Positions 1 through 9,074 of a stretch of 24,074 bases of DNA are shown in pieces (position 1 is the stretch's first letter; every line of letters starts with the position of its first letter). The notes below the pieces were generated by a model. It had not been told where the DNA came from, ran no database searches, and saw only the letters and a list, made by a program, of their open reading frames with translations. Position numbers and translations under genes: made by a program. Origin of the DNA: an uncultured Granulicatella sp. Its GTDB lineage: Bacteria > Bacillota > Bacilli > Lactobacillales > Aerococcaceae. Where the stretch lies: contig CALATC010000217.1 of assembly GCA_937891475.1 (NCBI GenBank), positions 1 to 24,074 of the forward strand, written 5' to 3'.

Positions 1-2
1 CA

Positions 3-509
3 AGAAACGATAAGAATGGATTTACTCGTCAATTCAAAGTGTATGAGGCAGATTCTATTCAAGAAACAGAGGCGTTGGATGAGTTAGCGAAAACTCCTGC
101 CGGACAACTTCGCCAAATTCGAGTGAATCAAGTTTGGGAATCTTATAAAGAAACGATTAAAGAAGCGTTACATAGTGACCATGGAAGTAGTATATATGCT
201 CAAAGGAAAATTGAAGTTGAGCCAGTTTTCGGTCAAATGAAGCGCAATTTTGGCATGCGCAGAACTCATGTTAGAGGTAAAAATGCAGTTCATAATGACA
301 TTGGTCTGCTCTTTTTAGGGATGAATTTGCAGAGATTAAGGAAATATATCTTAAATAATAAGAATCAAGGGTGGTTTATCTCCCTTGATTTTACTGAATT
401 TATTAAAAAGCACGTCCTAATTTTGATTTCAGTCAAAATCGGGACGTGCTTTCTTCTATTTTTGAGACTTACTGCCCAGCCTCTTTTTCTAAAAATTATT
501 TTTATATAA
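3..509 (+). CDS. IS1182-type transposase, C-terminal part (5' end outside window)
   Basis: The frame is open from the left edge, so this is the end of a longer gene. The visible part (about 168 residues) carries the C-terminal signature of IS1182-like DDE transposases: a Tyr-Ala-Gln-Arg-Lys-Ile stretch, then Val-Glu-Pro-Val-Phe-Gly (the Glu is the expected third catalytic acid), Lys-Arg-Asn-Phe-Gly, Arg-Arg-Thr-His-Val-Arg-Gly and a Gly-Met-Asn-Leu-Gln-Arg-Leu-Arg-Lys ending. This part would complete the catalytic core that cuts and joins the element's ends. After roughly codon 120 the frame runs through two hairpins and stops 21 bp inside the 3' end of the opposite-strand MFS gene. That tail looks like translated element end rather than conserved protein. 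Whether the full copy is intact cannot be seen. Family assignment is from motif memory. Confidence 0.85.
   Translation, partial: RNDKNGFTRQFKVYEADSIQETEALDELAKTPAGQLRQIRVNQVWESYKETIKEALHSDHGSSIYAQRKIEVEPVFGQMKRNFGMRRTHVRGKNAVHNDIGLLFLGMNLQRLRKYILNNKNQGWFISLDFTEFIKKHVLILISVKIGTCFLLFLRLTAQPLFLKIIFI
363..390. repeat. Small hairpin near the IS 3' end
   Basis: Perfect 9-bp inverted repeat AATCAAGGG / CCCTTGATT with a 10-nt loop. It lies inside the nominal transposase frame, just after its last conserved motif, and just before the larger hairpin at 408-451. It is probably part of the transcription-termination or end structure of the insertion sequence. Confidence 0.5.
405..457. terminator. Bidirectional terminator hairpin between transposase and MFS gene
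   Basis: The arms AAGCACGTCC (408-417) and GGACGTGCTT (442-451) pair perfectly and the stem continues inward through TTTTGA / TCAAAA with one mismatch. On the plus strand the stem is followed by a T-rich run (450-463). On the minus strand it is followed by TTTTTAATA. It can therefore end transcription of the transposase from the left and of the MFS gene from the right. Confidence 0.75.
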
Positions 510-1640
510 ATACCATCCGCTAAACATTGCAACGATACTCATAAAGGCACTTACCATATAAAATGGAGCAATAAACGGATTCCAATTCAACCATTCAGGG
601 AGTTTCGTCATAATAACCGGAGTCAAAATTACCCCAATATTCCCTCCAACTAACACAATACTAGTTGTTAAATTAATCTCTTCTTTTTCAAAAATTTTAG
701 AAATAAAATAGAAAATATAAGACATCGTGCCTACAAAACTTACCCCAATTAAAACACTTGCTACATAATATAAAATGGTCTGTTTAAAGAAAATAAAGAT
801 TAAACTACCAATCACCATACTAAGTAGCATCATCGGCAATGTTAATTCTCCAACTTTTTTCAATAACATTCCAAAAATAAAGCCAGCAATCGTTCCACTT
901 AAGGCTAAAATCGTTAATAAATTTCGAGATAGAGCTACTTCTAATTGATAATGCATTAAAATAAGTGATGGAATTTTAATCGTTAATCCCATATAACTCA
1001 CTCCAACTACAAATGTAAGAAGTGTTAACATAACGGTCGCTAAACGAATGTTACCTTTTTTCTTAACACGTTGTTCTATTGGAGTATTTGGAACATATTG
1101 ATAAAATAATAGGAAAATTGGAATCGCAATTAAATAAGTTAAAAATACCGTACGTTCACCAAACAGTAATAAGTAACCTGATAAAAATGTCGTTAGTGCT
1201 TTCCCAATATTTAAGAAAGCCGTTCTCATCCCAATCATGGTTGCTTTTTCATCCGATTCAAAAAAGTCACTCATCAAACTAATCGACAGAGAATTAAATA
1301 ATCCAATCCCTGCTCCTAACAACATTCGACTAATCATCACTAATTTAAAATTCGTTAAAAAGGCTGGAAGAGGTCCAAAAATAATAATCAAACCAATTCC
1401 CAATAATACGGTATTCTTTTTCCCAATTTTATTCATGACAAGATTACTAATTAACACAAAAATCGTAATCATCATTGCTGGAATCGTCGCTAAACTTTCC
1501 ACAGAAGCCAATCCTAGTTCTGAATTCATCCCATGGTAATACTCGTATAATTTAGGCAAAACAGGTGAGATGGCCAAATGAGACATTAATAATGTCGAAA
1601 TACTCACTAATGAAAATTTTGAAATAGTTGATAACTTCAT
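489..1640 (-). CDS. MFS transporter
   Basis: A 383-residue, very hydrophobic protein with about 12 predicted membrane segments, the size and pattern of a major facilitator superfamily carrier in the cytoplasmic membrane. Loop 2-3 holds a Met-Asn-Lys-Ile-Gly-Lys-Lys stretch, a weak form of the family's Gly-x-x-x-Asp-Arg-x-Gly-Arg-Arg motif, and a second, similar loop (Leu-Leu-Lys-Lys-Val-Gly) follows the mid-protein break, as in most MFS proteins. Substrate cannot be read; drug or metabolite efflux is only a guess. I chose ATG 1640 because AGGAG (1649-1653) is 8 nt upstream of it but only 2 nt upstream of an in-frame ATG at 1646. The gene has its own promoter and ends at the bidirectional hairpin at 408-451. 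Confidence 0.85.
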   Translation of the reverse strand: MKLSTISKFSLVSISTLLMSHLAISPVLPKLYEYYHGMNSELGLASVESLATIPAMMITIFVLISNLVMNKIGKKNTVLLGIGLIIIFGPLPAFLTNFKLVMISRMLLGAGIGLFNSLSISLMSDFFESDEKATMIGMRTAFLNIGKALTTFLSGYLLLFGERTVFLTYLIAIPIFLLFYQYVPNTPIEQRVKKKGNIRLATVMLTLLTFVVGVSYMGLTIKIPSLILMHYQLEVALSRNLLTILALSGTIAGFIFGMLLKKVGELTLPMMLLSMVIGSLIFIFFKQTILYYVASVLIGVSFVGTMSYIFYFISKIFEKEEINLTTSIVLVGGNIGVILTPVIMTKLPEWLNWNPFIAPFYMVSAFMSIVAMFSGWYLYKNNF

Positions 1641-1671
1641 ACACATAACTCCTAAAAAAACATTAGTATCT

Positions 1672-1701
1672 ATTTTACTGAATGATGCTAAGAATCGTCA
1701 A
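1672..1701 (-). promoter_or_regulatory. Predicted promoter of the MFS gene
   Basis: On the minus strand TTGACG (1696-1701) and TAAAAT (1672-1677) are separated by 18 bp, 25 bp or more ahead of the ribosome site at 1649-1653. No clear terminator is seen between nrdG and this promoter, so some read-through from nrdDG is possible. Confidence 0.5.
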
Positions 1702-1718
1702 GTGTCGGTAAAATTCTC

Positions 1719-2279
1719 CTATTCTCTTAATCCATCCCATAAAACAACTCGCCCGTTCTGTAAAGACTTTTGTACGTCAATAATTCTTTGATTCGAACTT
1801 CCTCTAAATTGCAATGTTAAATCTCTTTTTTTAATATCAAATCTTCCGTCTACTAAAATATCAAGTTCTTGTAGTAATGCTTTTTTATCGGGTGTTTCTA
1901 ACTGTAACTCTTCCCAAGTATAGCCTGTCCATGACCAAATATCTTTAGAATGCCCATAAACACTTCGTAATTTACGAACAAGAGACAGACATACTTTCGT
2001 ATTTAAAAAAGGTTCTCCGCCTAATAAGGTCAATCCTTGGCAATAACTAGCGCCAATATCTTGAATAATTTGTTCTTCTAATTCTTCTGTATAAAGAATT
2101 CCTGTATTAAAATTTTGTGCTTTGATATTATAACAACCTTCACAGGCAAATAAACAGCCACTCACATATAAAGAACAACGCACACCTTCTCCATCTACAA
2201 AATTAAAAGGCTTATAACTAGCAATTTTTCCTTTAGAATATTGCTGACTTGTCCATTCCCCCGGTTTTGGAAACTTCAT
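1719..2279 (-). CDS. nrdG: Anaerobic ribonucleotide reductase activating protein
   Basis: A 186-residue radical-SAM activase that uses a [4Fe-4S] cluster and S-adenosylmethionine to put the glycyl radical on NrdD. The cluster ligands are visible as Cys-x3-Cys-x2-Cys (Gly-Cys-Leu-Phe-Ala-Cys-Glu-Gly-Cys, about residues 42-49), and a Gly-Gly-Glu-Pro motif follows around residue 90, where SAM binds. Length is slightly above the roughly 155-175 usual for the family. ATG 2279 was chosen because AGGAGG (2287-2292) is 7 nt upstream; an in-frame TTG at 2285 would sit 1 nt from it. That ribosome site overlaps the nrdD stop codon, so the two genes are almost certainly translationally coupled in one operon. 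Confidence 0.95.
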   Translation of the reverse strand: MKFPKPGEWTSQQYSKGKIASYKPFNFVDGEGVRCSLYVSGCLFACEGCYNIKAQNFNTGILYTEELEEQIIQDIGASYCQGLTLLGGEPFLNTKVCLSLVRKLRSVYGHSKDIWSWTGYTWEELQLETPDKKALLQELDILVDGRFDIKKRDLTLQFRGSSNQRIIDVQKSLQNGRVVLWDGLRE

Positions 2280-2290
2280 ACCCAATCCTC

Positions 2291-4453
2291 CTAATTTCTT
2301 AGATTTCGTTCATTGGAGAGATGTTTAACCCGTGATTTAATTTCTTGATGTCTTCCGTGAACCATAGGGCGAGCTTGAGGATTTCCTAAGTAACCACAAG
2401 TTCGTTTAACAACATCACAAGTTTTCGGATTTCTATTTTTACAAATTGGACATTCAAATCCTTTTGCAGTTGGTTCAAACTCCCCTTCATACCCACATTC
2501 ATAACAACAATCAATAGGTGTATTCGTTCCAAGATAACCTACTCTTTCATATGCATAATCCCAAACTGCTTCAAGCCCTTTTGGATTTTGTTTCATAACA
2601 GGATATTCGCAATAATGAATAAATCCACCTGAAGAATAAACGGGATAATCTTTTTCGAACTCAATTTTTTCAAATGGAGTTGGAGACTTTCTCACATCAT
2701 AATGGAAACTATTGGTATAATATTCCTTATCTGTAATATCTGCTACAGCACCAAATTTTTCTTGATCTAATCGACAGAAACGATCTGTTAAACTTTCACT
2801 TGGCGTTGCATATACACTAAAATGATAGTCATATTCATCCGACCATTCCTTTGTTTTCTCGCTCAATCGTTTCACAATATTTAAGGTAAATGCTTTTGCT
2901 TCTGGATTTGTTTCCCAACAATTTCCAAAAAAGACAGTAGCCGTTTCATATAAGCCAATATATCCAAGAGATACTGTTGCACGACGATGTTTGAATACTT
3001 CGTCTACTGGTTCATCATTCATCAATCGTTTTCCAAATGAACCATAGCGATATAAAATAGGCGCATTCGCTGATTTAGCCTCTTTACAGCGTTCTACACG
3101 GTACACTAATGCATCTTTACAGATTTGCAATTTTTCTTCTAAAATAGTCCAAAATTGCTCTTTGTTACCATCTGATTCTAATGCAATTCTTGGAAGGTTT
3201 AGGGTCACAACTCCTAAATTCATTCTTCCATCCGAAACATCTTCACCTTTTTCATTTTTCCAACCTTGTAAAAATGATCGACAACCCATCGGCACTTTAA
3301 AACTACCCGTAATTCGAACAATTTGTTCATAATTTAAAATATCTGGATACATTCTTTTGGTCGAACATTCTAATGCTAATGTTTTGATATCATAATTCGA
3401 ATCCGTTTGTTCTAAATTCACACCACGTTTTAACGTAAAAATTAATTTAGGGAAAATGGCAGTTCTTTGTTCTTTCCCAATCCCTTTAATTCTTACTTTT
3501 AAGATTGCTTTTTGAATTTCTCGTTCAAATAATGACATCCCTAATCCAAATCCTAATGTTGTAAATGGGGTTTGACCTTGAGAAGTATAAAGCGTATTAA
3601 TTTCATACTCTAAGGACTGCATGGCATCATAAATATCTTTTTTCGTTTTTTCTAATGCATATGCTTCTTGTTTTTCTTCTCCTTCTACCCATTTTTTAGC
3701 ATCTTGTAAATGTTTTTCATAATTCAACTTTGCATAAGGTGCTAATACTTCATCAATACGATTAGCAGAACATCCTCCATATTGGCTTGAAGCAACATTC
3801 GCAATAATTTGCGCCATTTGAGCAGTAGCTGTTTGTATTGATTTAGGACTTTCGACATTCGCATTTCCAATTTTAAAGCCATGTTCAAACATTTCCTTAA
3901 AATCAATTAAACTACAATTCGTCATTGGTAAATAAGGATGATAATCTAAGTCATGATAATGAATATCCCCTTTTAAATGGGCATTTGCAACATGTGGAGG
4001 AAGCATTTTTAATCCGAAGGCTTTTCCTACCGTTCCAGCCATCAAATCTCGTTGCGTATTAAAGACTTCACTATCTTTATTTGCATTTTCATGAATAATA
4101 CTCACATCTCTTTGACTCAATTTTGTTAATCGTTGAGTAACATCCATTTCTTTTTCTCTTTTTTTATCCCATTCAATTCGATTGGCAAGAAATTGATTCG
4201 CTAATACCGTTTCGCCTTCTTGTTTCAAACACTCTAGAATCACAGCTTCTATCTCTTCTGATTTGATTTCACTTTTTGCTAAACTTTCAATTTTTGATAA
4301 AACCGTATCCACTATACTATCTAATACTTCCTTTCGATTCATTGAAAGTTCACCATATAAACTTTTTTCAGCTCTTTCTAATCCGTGAAAGATTTTTTGA
4401 CGATGGAATGTCTCTACTCTTTCATCTCTTTTCTTTACAAGCATTACACTCAA
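2291..4453 (-). CDS. nrdD: Anaerobic (class III) ribonucleoside-triphosphate reductase
   Basis: A 720-residue oxygen-sensitive enzyme that makes dNTPs from NTPs with a glycyl radical. In order: an N-terminal ATP-cone (about residues 5-90), the long barrel with Asn-Cys-Ser and Gly-Gly-Cys-Ser motifs, a C-terminal zinc site with two Cys-x2-Cys pairs (Cys-Tyr-Glu-Cys and Cys-Pro-Ile-Cys), and the radical loop Arg-Thr-Cys-Gly-Tyr-Leu-Gly with the radical Gly near residue 687. Start: AAAGGAGG (4461-4468) lies 7 nt before TTG 4453. An in-frame GTG at 4459 overlaps the ribosome site and ATG 4444 is 16 nt away, so TTG is preferred. It is the first gene of nrdDG. A two-box NrdR-like control region lies just upstream. 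Confidence 0.96.
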   Translation of the reverse strand: MSVMLVKKRDERVETFHRQKIFHGLERAEKSLYGELSMNRKEVLDSIVDTVLSKIESLAKSEIKSEEIEAVILECLKQEGETVLANQFLANRIEWDKKREKEMDVTQRLTKLSQRDVSIIHENANKDSEVFNTQRDLMAGTVGKAFGLKMLPPHVANAHLKGDIHYHDLDYHPYLPMTNCSLIDFKEMFEHGFKIGNANVESPKSIQTATAQMAQIIANVASSQYGGCSANRIDEVLAPYAKLNYEKHLQDAKKWVEGEEKQEAYALEKTKKDIYDAMQSLEYEINTLYTSQGQTPFTTLGFGLGMSLFEREIQKAILKVRIKGIGKEQRTAIFPKLIFTLKRGVNLEQTDSNYDIKTLALECSTKRMYPDILNYEQIVRITGSFKVPMGCRSFLQGWKNEKGEDVSDGRMNLGVVTLNLPRIALESDGNKEQFWTILEEKLQICKDALVYRVERCKEAKSANAPILYRYGSFGKRLMNDEPVDEVFKHRRATVSLGYIGLYETATVFFGNCWETNPEAKAFTLNIVKRLSEKTKEWSDEYDYHFSVYATPSESLTDRFCRLDQEKFGAVADITDKEYYTNSFHYDVRKSPTPFEKIEFEKDYPVYSSGGFIHYCEYPVMKQNPKGLEAVWDYAYERVGYLGTNTPIDCCYECGYEGEFEPTAKGFECPICKNRNPKTCDVVKRTCGYLGNPQARPMVHGRHQEIKSRVKHLSNERNLRN

Positions 4454-4488
4454 GCTCACTCCTCCTTTACTTTTTTATTACCTCCACT

Positions 4489-4517
4489 ATCATACACCTA
4501 CATATTGTGTTTTTCAA
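4489..4517 (-). promoter_or_regulatory. nrdDG promoter
   Basis: On the minus strand TTGAAA (4512-4517) and TATGAT (4489-4494) have the ideal 17-bp spacer. The predicted start lies about 20 bp before the nrdD ribosome site. One NrdR-like box fills the spacer (4495-4510). Confidence 0.75.
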
Positions 4518-4542
4518 CAAAAATCAAAACTATATATAGTAT
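4495..4542. promoter_or_regulatory. Two NrdR-type boxes controlling nrdDG
   Basis: Box 1 (4527-4542) has the palindromic core CTATATATAG and agrees with the NrdR consensus (acaCwATATwGtgt type) at about 14 of 16 positions. Box 2 (4495-4510, ending in ATATTGTGT) agrees at about 12 of 16. The boxes start 32 bp apart, about three helical turns, the spacing known for paired NrdR boxes. Box 2 covers the promoter spacer and box 1 sits just upstream of the -35, so binding would block RNA polymerase when dATP is plentiful. The match was scored by eye from the remembered consensus. Confidence 0.75.
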
Positions 4543-4551
4543 TTATTTCCG

Positions 4552-4592
4552 TAAAAAAACTTCTATAGAAACTCTCGTCTCTATAGAAGTTT
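4552..4592 (-). terminator. Terminator of the zinc operon
   Basis: A perfect 13-bp stem, AAACTTCTATAGA (4557-4569) with TCTATAGAAGTTT (4580-4592), around a 10-nt loop. Read on the minus strand it is followed by a run of seven T. It lies 84 bp after the lipoprotein stop and insulates nrdDG from the zinc operon. Confidence 0.8.
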
Positions 4593-4675
4593 AATCTTAA
4601 ACTCTCTACGCTAATGAAGAACCCTCACTACTATCATACTCCCTATGAATTTCTTCTTTTTAACTTAGAAAAATT

Positions 4676-5650
4676 TTAATGCTCTGGCTTAATTTCTTTA
4701 CCTGCTACGGTCGTTGTTTTCAATAAAGCCTGAAGATTTTCTTTCATTACTGAAATATAATCATCACCCTTATCCATTTCTTCTTTTGTTAAAGATTCTA
4801 ATGGATTTAACACCTCTAACACTACTCCCGTTTCTGTGGCTAGAGTCTTCGCAATTTTTTCTGATGCATTTTCTTCAAAATAAATATAACGAATTTCATT
4901 TTCTTTAATATACTTCGTTAATTCAGCTAGACGAGCTGGTGAAGGTTCTGCTTCTGGAGAAATTCCTGCAATTCCCACTTGATTCAAACCATAATCTGTC
5001 GCTAAATATCTAAACGCTGTATGTTGTGTCACAAAATTCTTTTGCTTCGCATCTTTTAAAGCTGTTGTGTACTCATTATCTAACTGCGATAATTTTTCTA
5101 AATATGCTTGTGCATTTGTTTTAAATGCAGATGCTTTTTCAGGAAATGCTTCGCTTAATTGAGCTGTAATTTTTTCAACTAATAATTTTGCTTTTTTAGG
5201 AGATAACCATACATGTGGATCAAACTCATGTTCATGTTCGTCATGATGTTCTTCACCTTCGTGATCATGGTCGTCTTCAATTGGCAATAACTCCATATCT
5301 TTTGTTGCTTTAATTTCTTTAACTTTTGAATCTGTTAAACTCTTCATCACTGTTGGAACCCAAGTTTCCATATTTTCATTATCATAAACTAAAGCATCTG
5401 ATTGTGAGATTTTTGCAATATCTTTTGCAGTTGGATCATATTCATGTGGTTCAGTTCCTGCACTTATTAATAATGTCACATTGCCTTCTTCCCCAACGAT
5501 ATTTCTAGTGAAGTCATACATTGGGAAAAATGTTGTCATAATATTTAATTTAGATTCTTTTTGAGGTTTTGTAGAAGTAGTTGGTTGTGAACAAGCTCCT
5601 AATAAGAATGCCGCTCCTAAAACTGCTACAATTTTTTTACTTACTTTCAT
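4676..5650 (-). CDS. adcA: Zinc ABC transporter substrate-binding lipoprotein
   Basis: A 324-residue cluster A-I metal-binding protein that captures Zn2+ outside the membrane for an ABC importer. It has a lipoprotein signal peptide with lipobox Leu-Gly-Ala-Cys (lipidated Cys20), a first metal His in Glu-Pro-His-Glu-Tyr-Asp (about 69), an acidic His-rich loop (about 125-143, typical of zinc rather than manganese binders), then Asp-Pro-His-Val-Trp (about 146) and Gln-His-Thr-Ala-Phe (about 210). It lacks the extra C-terminal ZinT domain of pneumococcal AdcA. ATG 5650 was chosen because AGGAG (5658-5662) is 7 nt upstream and the signal peptide begins there; an in-frame upstream ATG would add 14 charged residues. 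The ATPase and permease genes are not in this window. It is the third gene of a zinc-limitation operon. The symbol znuA would be equally fair. Confidence 0.92.
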   Translation of the reverse strand: MKVSKKIVAVLGAAFLLGACSQPTTSTKPQKESKLNIMTTFFPMYDFTRNIVGEEGNVTLLISAGTEPHEYDPTAKDIAKISQSDALVYDNENMETWVPTVMKSLTDSKVKEIKATKDMELLPIEDDHDHEGEEHHDEHEHEFDPHVWLSPKKAKLLVEKITAQLSEAFPEKASAFKTNAQAYLEKLSQLDNEYTTALKDAKQKNFVTQHTAFRYLATDYGLNQVGIAGISPEAEPSPARLAELTKYIKENEIRYIYFEENASEKIAKTLATETGVVLEVLNPLESLTKEEMDKGDDYISVMKENLQALLKTTTVAGKEIKPEH

Positions 5651-5663
5651 GATTTTACTCCTC

Positions 5664-5774
5664 TTATTTTTTCTTTCCACGTTTCGATTCATGAATTAAT
5701 TTTAACGCACGTTTACGAGTTTTAATATTTGGACTTTTCATTTGTCTATATGCTGTTGCTAAATCTTGTTTCAT
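5664..5774 (-). CDS. Small basic protein between rpsN and the zinc lipoprotein
   Basis: A 36-residue ORF starting at ATG 5774 with GGAGGG 6-7 nt upstream and ending 13 nt before the adcA start, whose ribosome site follows directly after this stop. It is rich in Lys and Arg (more than a third of residues), has no Cys and no membrane segment, and contains a Lys-Ser-Pro-Asn-Ile-Lys-Thr-Arg-Lys-Arg core. I recall very similar tiny proteins of lactic acid bacteria carrying the label 'putative metal homeostasis protein', but cannot verify this here. Its place inside a Zur-type operon supports a role in zinc limitation. Its basic composition would also suit ribosome or RNA binding, which would fit its neighbour S14. 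Confidence 0.8.
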   Translation of the reverse strand: MKQDLATAYRQMKSPNIKTRKRALKLIHESKRGKKK

Positions 5775-5801
5775 TTCTTTCCCTCCATTACTTTCTTTGA
5801 A

Positions 5802-6071
5802 TTACCAGCTTGCTTTTACAACACCTGGAATTAAGCCTTTATGAGCTAAATCACGGAATTTAATTCTTGAAATTCCGAATTTTCTCATATAAGCTCTTGG
5901 TCGACCATCAACTTTATCTCTATTTTTTACACGGTTTGGATTTGAATTAATCGGTAATTTACGAAGTGCTTCATAATCTCCTGCTTGTTTTAATTCATAT
6001 CTAAGTTGTGCATATTTTTCTACTAATGCTAATTGTTTTTCGTGTTTAGCAATTTTTGACTTTTTAGCCAT
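5802..6071 (-). CDS. rpsN: 30S ribosomal protein S14, zinc-independent (C-minus) form
   Basis: An 89-residue S14 of the small ribosomal subunit head. It has the conserved [11 protein letters not shown] end region and C-terminal Val-Lys-Ala-Ser-Trp, but none of the four zinc-binding Cys of the 61-residue C-plus form. Such C-minus paralogues are known to replace the zinc form under zinc starvation, freeing metal. Here it leads an operon with a zinc-binding lipoprotein and sits behind a Zur-like box, which fits that role exactly. The ATG at 6071 has AGAGGAG about 6 nt upstream. The gene is separate from the main ribosomal protein operons, as expected for the accessory copy; a zinc-type rpsN elsewhere is predicted but not visible. 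Confidence 0.95.
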   Translation of the reverse strand: MAKKSKIAKHEKQLALVEKYAQLRYELKQAGDYEALRKLPINSNPNRVKNRDKVDGRPRAYMRKFGISRIKFRDLAHKGLIPGVVKASW

Positions 6072-6103
6072 TTGTTCTCCTCTTTTCGTTTTGACTTTTT
6101 CTT

Positions 6104-6124
6104 AAATCGTAACATTTACGTTTT
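6104..6124. promoter_or_regulatory. Zur-type operator in front of rpsN
   Basis: A 21-bp imperfect palindrome with half sites AAATCGTAA and TTACGTTTT around CAT (plus strand). It matches the remembered Bacillus Zur box (AAATCGTAA-TNA-TTACGATTT) at about 17 of 20 defined positions. It begins 3 bp downstream of the -10 and so covers the transcription start, ideal for zinc-dependent repression. It is unlike the streptococcal AdcR site (TTAACnnGTTAA), so a Fur-family repressor is the better guess. Confidence 0.75.
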
Positions 6125-6127
6125 ATG

Positions 6128-6156
6128 ATTATAGCAGTTCTTTTTTTATTTTGCAA
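6128..6156 (-). promoter_or_regulatory. Zinc operon promoter
   Basis: On the minus strand TTGCAA (6151-6156), a 17-bp spacer and a perfect TATAAT (6128-6133) preceded by TGC, an extended -10. It drives rpsN, the 36-aa gene and adcA, and directly abuts the Zur-like operator. Confidence 0.8.
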
Positions 6157-6180
6157 TAGGTATTTTATGTTTTTTCACAG

Positions 6181-6217
6181 AAAATGAAAAAACTGTTGGC
6201 ATAATACCAACAGTTTT
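6181..6217 (-). terminator. Terminator of the ATP synthase operon
   Basis: An 11-bp perfect stem, AAAACTGTTGG (6189-6199) and CCAACAGTTTT (6207-6217), with a 7-nt loop. On the minus strand it is followed by TTTTTTCATTTT. It begins 8 bp after the atpC stop. Confidence 0.85.
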
Positions 6218-6225
6218 CATTTTCA

Positions 6226-6660
6226 TTATTGTTTTAATCGACGATGTTTTGAAACACCAATACGGTTAATCGCTTTGTTCAATGCAATTTTCGCACGTTC
6301 TACTTCACTCTTAGAACACTCTTTATTTTGAATAATTGCTTCTGCTTTATCACGCGCTTGTTCTGCACGATTGACGTCAATATCACGTGCACGTTCAGCA
6401 ACGTTAGCAATAACCGTTACGACATTATCACGTACTTCCATAATTCCGCCACCGATTGCAATATAATCAGTAGGAGAATCTTCTAAGAAACGTTTTACTC
6501 GTAATTCACCAATTTTTAACGGTAACATGATTGGCGCATGATTTGGAAGAATCGTAATTCCCCCATCAATAGCTTCAGCACTAACCGAATAAGAGCGGTG
6601 ATTATAGACTTTTCCTTCTGGAGTCGTTACGACGACTAAAAGTTCTCGATTTTCAAGCAT
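6226..6660 (-). CDS. atpC: ATP synthase F1 epsilon subunit
   Basis: A 144-residue central-stalk subunit that links gamma to the c-ring and can inhibit ATP hydrolysis. The N-terminal beta-sandwich shows Leu-Leu-Val-Val-Val-Thr-Thr-Pro-Glu-Gly and the conserved Gly-Gly-Ile-Thr-Ile-Leu-Pro-Asn-His-Ala-Pro turn (about residues 33-43); the C-terminal part is the two-helix hairpin, with Ala-Glu-Arg-Ala near 88-91. The AGGAGG ribosome site overlaps the atpD stop region and only 2 nt separate the two genes. Last gene of the operon, directly before its terminator. Confidence 0.97.
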   Translation of the reverse strand: MLENRELLVVVTTPEGKVYNHRSYSVSAEAIDGGITILPNHAPIMLPLKIGELRVKRFLEDSPTDYIAIGGGIMEVRDNVVTVIANVAERARDIDVNRAEQARDKAEAIIQNKECSKSEVERAKIALNKAINRIGVSKHRRLKQ

Positions 6661-6662
6661 GA

Positions 6663-9040
<2,378 letters not shown>

Positions 9041-9074
9041 ACAATTCACCTCTTCTTTCTAGTTCGCATTACTT

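Noticed and set aside
6104..6124. Reading the operator as a streptococcal AdcR site.
   Set aside because: The halves are AAATCGTAA and TTACGTTTT, not TTAAC and GTTAA, and match the Zur pattern much better.
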